Both the position numbers and the translations under genes were made by a program. Shown here piece after piece: positions 6,598-9,474 of a stretch of 9,474 nucleotides of DNA (its first letter is position 1; each line of letters opens with the position of its first letter). The notes under the pieces are model-generated. The model did not search any database. It was given only the letters and a program-made list of their open reading frames with translations, and was not told the DNA's origin. The DNA is from DATCSE01 sp036568605 (lineage in GTDB: Bacteria > Pseudomonadota > Gammaproteobacteria > Burkholderiales > Burkholderiaceae_C), in assembly GCA_036568605.1 (NCBI GenBank), contig DATCSE010000399.1, positions 1 through 9,474 of the forward strand, read 5' to 3'.

Positions 6598-8175
6598 TCA
6601 CGGCGCAGCCGCGGGCACCGACAGCACCACGTCGGTCCCCTGCCCCAGCGTGCTGGCCACGCGGACCTCGCCCCCGTGCAGCTCGACGATGCGCTTGACG
6701 ATCGCCAGCCCCAGGCCCTTGCCGCCCTCGCCGGTCGCCGGGGCCACGCTCTGGCGGCTCTGGTAGTAGCGGTCGAACAGGTGCGGCAGGTCGGCATTCG
6801 GGATGCCGGGGCCGGTGTCGGCGACGCTCACGCGGACCCAGCGCGAGTCGCCGGCCATGCCGTCGACCTGCGCCGACAGCGTGATGCGGCTGCCCGCCGG
6901 GCAGAACTTCAGCGCGTTGTCGACCAGGTTCGCGATCGCCCGCTCGAACAGCTCGACGTCGACCTTCGCGAACGGCGGCGTCGCCGATGCGTCGGGCTCG
7001 GTGGCGTGCAGCGTCACGTCCTGGCGGGCCGCGCGGTCGGCGAAGCGCAGGCAGATGTCGTCGAGCAGCTCGCCGGCGTCGACGATCTCGGGGCGCAGGT
7101 CGAACTCGGGTTCGTCTAGCTTCGCCAGATCGCCCAGCGCCTGCACGAGGCGCGCCGCGTTGCGGGTGTTGCGCAACGCGATTTCGATCAGGCGGCGGTC
7201 GTCGTCGGTTCGGTCATGCAGCGGGCCCTTCGATACCTCAGGGTGAACGGGGGTCGGGATCGGGTCGTTCCAGCGTGCCTCCAGCGTCTCGAGACAGGCC
7301 ACGGTCGCGGTCAGCGGCGAGCGCAGGTCGTGCGACAGGTTGCTGACGCCCTCGCGCCGGAAGTGATCGAGCCGGCGCAGCTCGCCCCACTGCCGCCGCA
7401 GCGTCGCGAGCATCATGTCGAACGCGCTCTTCAGCTGGCCGAATTCGTCGCCCGAGCTTCTGATCGCGCCGAACGCGGCCTGTGCGGCGGCACCGTCGTC
7501 GGCCAGCCCGTGCTTCGAGATCGTCCCGACCGCGTCGGTCAGGCGGCGCAGCGGCCGCGTCACCGAGACGATGATCAGCGCCGCGAGCAGCGTCGTCGAG
7601 GCGCAGACTGCGGCCACCAGCCACAGCACCGGCCGCGTCAGGCTCATGCGCAGCGCGGCCCAGCGGTCGGCCGGCAGCTGCTCGGTGTGCAGCACCAGGT
7701 ACAGGTAGCCGGCGACCGGCGCATCCGGCCGGATCATCGTGCGGCGCACCGGCTGCACCGCGACGACCGCATCGGCATCCATGCGCTCGGGGTCGTCGCC
7801 CATCACGTACGCCGCGTCGGGCTGGCCGATCGCCTTCAGCACCGGCTCGATCGAGACCCGGAAGCCCGGCGCCAGCTTCGCGCTGCCGCTGGATGCGAGC
7901 ACGGTGCCGTTCAGGGCCAGCAGGTAGAGCTGGGTGTCGGGCTCGAACAGCACCATGTTGCGCAGCCAGGCGCGCAGCTCGTCGGGTGCACGCTCATGCA
8001 TCTCGAACAGGTTGTCGTAGGTCGCCGCGACCCGCATCAGGAAAGCGCTGCCGCGCCGGTAGGCGGTCTCGTGCTCGAAGCGCTGGAACGCGTAGACGAC
8101 GGTGACCAGCACCAGCAGCGCCGTGACGAGGCCGGCCGCGAAGACCGTCAGCCCGAGCTTGGCGCGAACGGTCAT
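6598..8175 (-). CDS. Membrane sensor histidine kinase with HAMP domain
   Basis: Sensor of a two-component system that autophosphorylates on histidine and passes phosphate to the regulator encoded just upstream. The 525 aa protein has TM1 at about 8-29, a periplasmic sensor region of about 30-181 (no domain recognised) and TM2 at about 182-204. HAMP follows at about 205-258, then a HisKA domain with H-box SHDLRSPLTA (H282). The HATPase_c domain has N-box ANLVDNALKF (415-424), G1 DTGPGIPN (453-460), F-box LFDRYYQ (466-472) and G2 GKGLGLAI (485-492), so all catalytic motifs are present. Residues 305-323 (PIPTPVHPEVSKGPLHDRT) appear to be a translated extragenic repeat at the tip of the HisKA hairpin. 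The ATG at 8175 follows a G-rich stretch. The regulator gene ends 96 bases upstream. Confidence 0.95.
   Translation of the reverse strand: MTVRAKLGLTVFAAGLVTALLVLVTVVYAFQRFEHETAYRRGSAFLMRVAATYDNLFEMHERAPDELRAWLRNMVLFEPDTQLYLLALNGTVLASSGSAKLAPGFRVSIEPVLKAIGQPDAAYVMGDDPERMDADAVVAVQPVRRTMIRPDAPVAGYLYLVLHTEQLPADRWAALRMSLTRPVLWLVAAVCASTTLLAALIIVSVTRPLRRLTDAVGTISKHGLADDGAAAQAAFGAIRSSGDEFGQLKSAFDMMLATLRRQWGELRRLDHFRREGVSNLSHDLRSPLTATVACLETLEARWNDPIPTPVHPEVSKGPLHDRTDDDRRLIEIALRNTRNAARLVQALGDLAKLDEPEFDLRPEIVDAGELLDDICLRFADRAARQDVTLHATEPDASATPPFAKVDVELFERAIANLVDNALKFCPAGSRITLSAQVDGMAGDSRWVRVSVADTGPGIPNADLPHLFDRYYQSRQSVAPATGEGGKGLGLAIVKRIVELHGGEVRVASTLGQGTDVVLSVPAAAP
7227..7250 (-). repeat. Single REP-like arm translated in frame within the kinase
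   Basis: Read on the minus strand this segment begins CCGTTCACCCTGAGG and ends TCGAAGG. It shares the CCGTTC...CTGAG...TCGAAG core with both arms of the 1820-1889 repeat. It encodes VHPEVSKG of the kinase. No second arm is visible nearby. Confidence 0.75.
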
Positions 8176-8177
8176 GA

Positions 8178-8261
8178 CGACCCCCCGTCCGATGGGTACA
8201 TCGGCCGACCCCCCGTGGGGGTGCGGGCCGGCTTGGGAGCGGCCCGGCGCTCGGCCCGCAC
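8178..8261. repeat. Regulator-kinase intercistronic repeats and hairpin
   Basis: CGACCCCCCGT occurs twice on the plus strand (8178-8188 and 8206-8216) with a 28-base period. The copy next to the kinase start supplies its only G-rich Shine-Dalgarno candidate. GTGCGGGCCG (8221-8230) and CGGCCCGCAC (8252-8261) form a perfect 10-bp inverted repeat around 21 bases. In mRNA this hairpin would sit between the two cistrons, where it could affect RNA stability or the ratio of regulator to kinase. Confidence 0.6.
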
Positions 8262-8271
8262 GACGGCGTGC

Positions 8272-9024
8272 CTAGGGCGCATCGCGCATCTTGTAGCCAG
8301 CCCCCCGCGCCGTCAGGATCAGCTCAGGCCGCATCGGATCAGCCTCGAGCTTCGCGCGCAGCCGGTTGATGTGGGTCGTCACCGTGTGCTCGTAGCCGTC
8401 GTGGGTGTAGCCCCAGACCGCGTTCAGCAGCTGCGAGCGCGAGAACACGTGGCCCGGGTGCGATGCGAAGTGCAGCAGCAGGTCGAACTCGAGCGCGGTG
8501 AAGTCCAGGGTCTTGCCGCGCCAGGTGACCTGGCGCTTGGCCGGCAGGATCTCGAGCTCGCCGTTGCGGATCGCCTTCGGCGCCGCCGAGGCCGCGCTCT
8601 GGGCCTGCGCCGCGGCCAGCAGGTCGGCGCGGCGCAGCAGCGCCTTCACGCGCGCCAGCAGCTCGGCCAGCGAGAACGGCTTGGTCAGGTAGTCGTCGGC
8701 GCCGAGCTCCAGGCCCAGCACGCGGTCGAGCTCGGTGGATTTCGCGGTCAGCATCAGGATGGGCGTCGCGCTGCCTTTCTGGCGCAGTGCCTTGCAGACC
8801 TCCAGCCCGTCCATCAGCGGCATCATCAGGTCGAGGACCAGCAGGTCGGCCGCCCGCTCGCTCTGCTGCGCGAGCGCGCTCGCGCCGTCGCCGACCGCGG
8901 CGACCTCGTAGCCGGCGCCGGAGAGGTTCATCACGAGCAGATCGCGGATATCGGCCTGGTCCTCGGCGACGAGGATGCGGGCGCGCCTGGGCGGCGTGCT
9001 GGAGGCGGTCATGGGCGAGGCCAT
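8272..9024 (-). CDS. OmpR/PhoB-family response regulator
   Basis: DNA-binding partner of the sensor kinase encoded downstream. Counted from ATG 9024 it is 250 aa. The receiver domain (about 16-130) has the acidic pair E21-D22, phospho-acceptor D65 in VLDLMMP, T93 in MLTAKS and K115 in LTKPF. A linker rich in Ala and Gln (135-150) leads to a winged-helix effector domain (about 152-247) with the family signatures FTALEFDLLLHFASHPG, SRSQLLNAVWG, VTTHINRLRAKLE and TARGAGYKM. The start is uncertain. ATGs at 9024 and 9012 are in frame, neither has a clear Shine-Dalgarno, and both lie in the arms of a small hairpin. A GTG at 9084 would add 20 residues that look non-conserved. The gene diverges from the sigma factor gene, with direct repeats between them. 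Confidence 0.94.
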   Translation of the reverse strand: MASPMTASSTPPRRARILVAEDQADIRDLLVMNLSGAGYEVAAVGDGASALAQQSERAADLLVLDLMMPLMDGLEVCKALRQKGSATPILMLTAKSTELDRVLGLELGADDYLTKPFSLAELLARVKALLRRADLLAAAQAQSAASAAPKAIRNGELEILPAKRQVTWRGKTLDFTALEFDLLLHFASHPGHVFSRSQLLNAVWGYTHDGYEHTVTTHINRLRAKLEADPMRPELILTARGAGYKMRDAP

Positions 9025-9028
9025 GACC
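9007..9028. promoter_or_regulatory. Hairpin over the response regulator start codons
   Basis: GGTCATGG (9007-9014) and CCATGACC (9021-9028) form a perfect 8-bp stem with a 6-base loop. The two candidate ATGs of the response regulator (9024 and 9012, read on the minus strand) each fall in one arm. Folding of the mRNA would hide both. Confidence 0.4.
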
Positions 9029-9108
9029 GGATTGTCGGTCCGACCGGCGAGGTTCTTACGTCCGCGGCGCCCGGGCCGGTCCACGGCGTCATCGAGCGCT
9101 GATGCAAA

Positions 9109-9148
9109 TGTGATCTCCCTGTGATCTTCGGTGAGGCTGGTGCGATCT
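9109..9148. promoter_or_regulatory. Direct repeats resembling an OmpR/PhoB-type operator
   Basis: TGTGATCT occurs at 9109-9116 and 9120-9127, exactly 11 bp apart, with a one-mismatch copy TGCGATCT at 9141-9148, a further 21 bp on. Spacing of one and about two helical turns is how PhoB/OmpR-family regulators bind tandem half-sites. The site lies between the divergent response regulator and sigma factor genes, so autoregulation and control of the sigma gene are both possible. I did not see further copies of the 8-mer upstream of soxY. Confidence 0.5.
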
Positions 9149-9195
9149 GCGGCAACGAAAGTTCAGGCACCGACCCTCACAACCCTGCCCCGTCC

Positions 9196-9474
9196 ATGAA
9201 CACAGCCGCCCTCGCCCGCCATCCCGCTCCCACGGCCGCGCCGCTGATGCCGCCGCTGCCGGCCGACGTCGGCTGGGTCGACCTGGTCGCCCACCGCAGC
9301 TACCTCGTGCGCTTCGCCCAGCGCCGGCTGCACGATCCGCTGCTGGCGGAGGACGTGGTGCACGACGTGTTCGAAGCCGTGCTGTCCGGTCGCGCCGTCT
9401 ACGCCGGCCGTGCCGCGCTGCGCTCGTGGCTGACCGCGGTGCTGAAGCACAAGATCGTCGACACGGTGCGCCGC
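9196..9474 (+). CDS. ECF-type RNA polymerase sigma factor, 3'-truncated by window
   Basis: The visible 93 residues start with a low-complexity Ala/Pro N-terminus. Sigma region 2 follows: YLVRFAQRRLHDPLLAEDVV (about 36-55, core binding), then HDVFEAVL, then the -10-recognition helix ALRSWLTAVLKHKIVDTVRR (74-93). This matches sigma-70 family ECF factors, which redirect RNA polymerase to specific promoters. Region 4 and the stop codon lie outside the window. The ATG at 9196 is the first good in-frame start, but no clear Shine-Dalgarno precedes it. An anti-sigma gene, if any, would lie beyond the right edge. The gene is divergent from the response regulator and about 50 bases from the TGTGATCT repeats. 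Confidence 0.82.
   Translation, partial: MNTAALARHPAPTAAPLMPPLPADVGWVDLVAHRSYLVRFAQRRLHDPLLAEDVVHDVFEAVLSGRAVYAGRAALRSWLTAVLKHKIVDTVRR

Noticed and set aside
6459..6599. A 46-codon minus-strand frame whose ATG overlaps the kinase stop (TGATG).
   Set aside because: The overlap hints at coupling, but the Arg/Gly/Ser-rich product has no recognisable feature and no independent support.
7216..9102. Plus-strand open frame of 628 codons opposite the kinase and response regulator.
   Set aside because: It spans two well-supported genes and their spacer on the opposite strand and has shadow-like composition without a domain.
9163..9450. Minus-strand open frame of 95 codons at the right edge.
   Set aside because: It lies opposite the ECF sigma factor fragment, whose region 2 is recognisable on the plus strand.

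Overview
This is GC-rich DNA from a proteobacterium, most likely a betaproteobacterium of the order Burkholderiales. The evidence is the strong G/C bias at third codon positions, the soxYZAXB gene order, and two extragenic palindrome families that I associate with that group. This is pattern recognition, not a database match.

Layout from left to right. A plus-strand gene (40-1770) encodes a soluble TPR-repeat diguanylate cyclase. It converges on a minus-strand thiosulfate-oxidation operon, and a long inverted repeat (1820-1889) lies between the two. Reading in its own direction, the operon is soxY (6147-5650), soxZ (5622-5308), soxA (5297-4482), soxX (4467-3814) and soxB (3691-1949). Upstream of soxY is a 450-base stretch with a terminator-like hairpin and what looks like the broken 3' end of a class I cytochrome c gene. 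Further upstream, also on the minus strand, is a two-component system: an OmpR/PhoB-type response regulator (9024-8272) followed by a membrane sensor kinase (8175-6598). At the right edge a plus-strand gene, cut by the window, encodes an ECF-type sigma factor and diverges from the response regulator.

The sox genes encode the core periplasmic Sox system. SoxYZ is the carrier, with the substrate bound to the C-terminal cysteine of SoxY. SoxXA is the cytochrome pair that joins thiosulfate to that cysteine oxidatively. SoxB hydrolyses the terminal sulfonate to release sulfate. soxCD, the sulfur dehydrogenase that would finish oxidising the remaining sulfane sulfur, is not in this window. The two-component system may or may not control sox. 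A terminator-like hairpin separates them, and the only clear regulator-type direct repeats lie upstream of the response regulator itself.

The most unusual feature is how far extragenic palindromes have entered functional sequence. One 99-base palindromic element directly abuts the soxB start codon and supplies its upstream stop codon and ribosome-binding region. Another family forms the hairpin between the two convergent operons, with a T-run on the sox side. A single copy of that same family is translated in frame inside the sensor kinase, at the tip of the dimerisation hairpin. I see no CRISPR array, tRNA, rRNA or intact insertion sequence.
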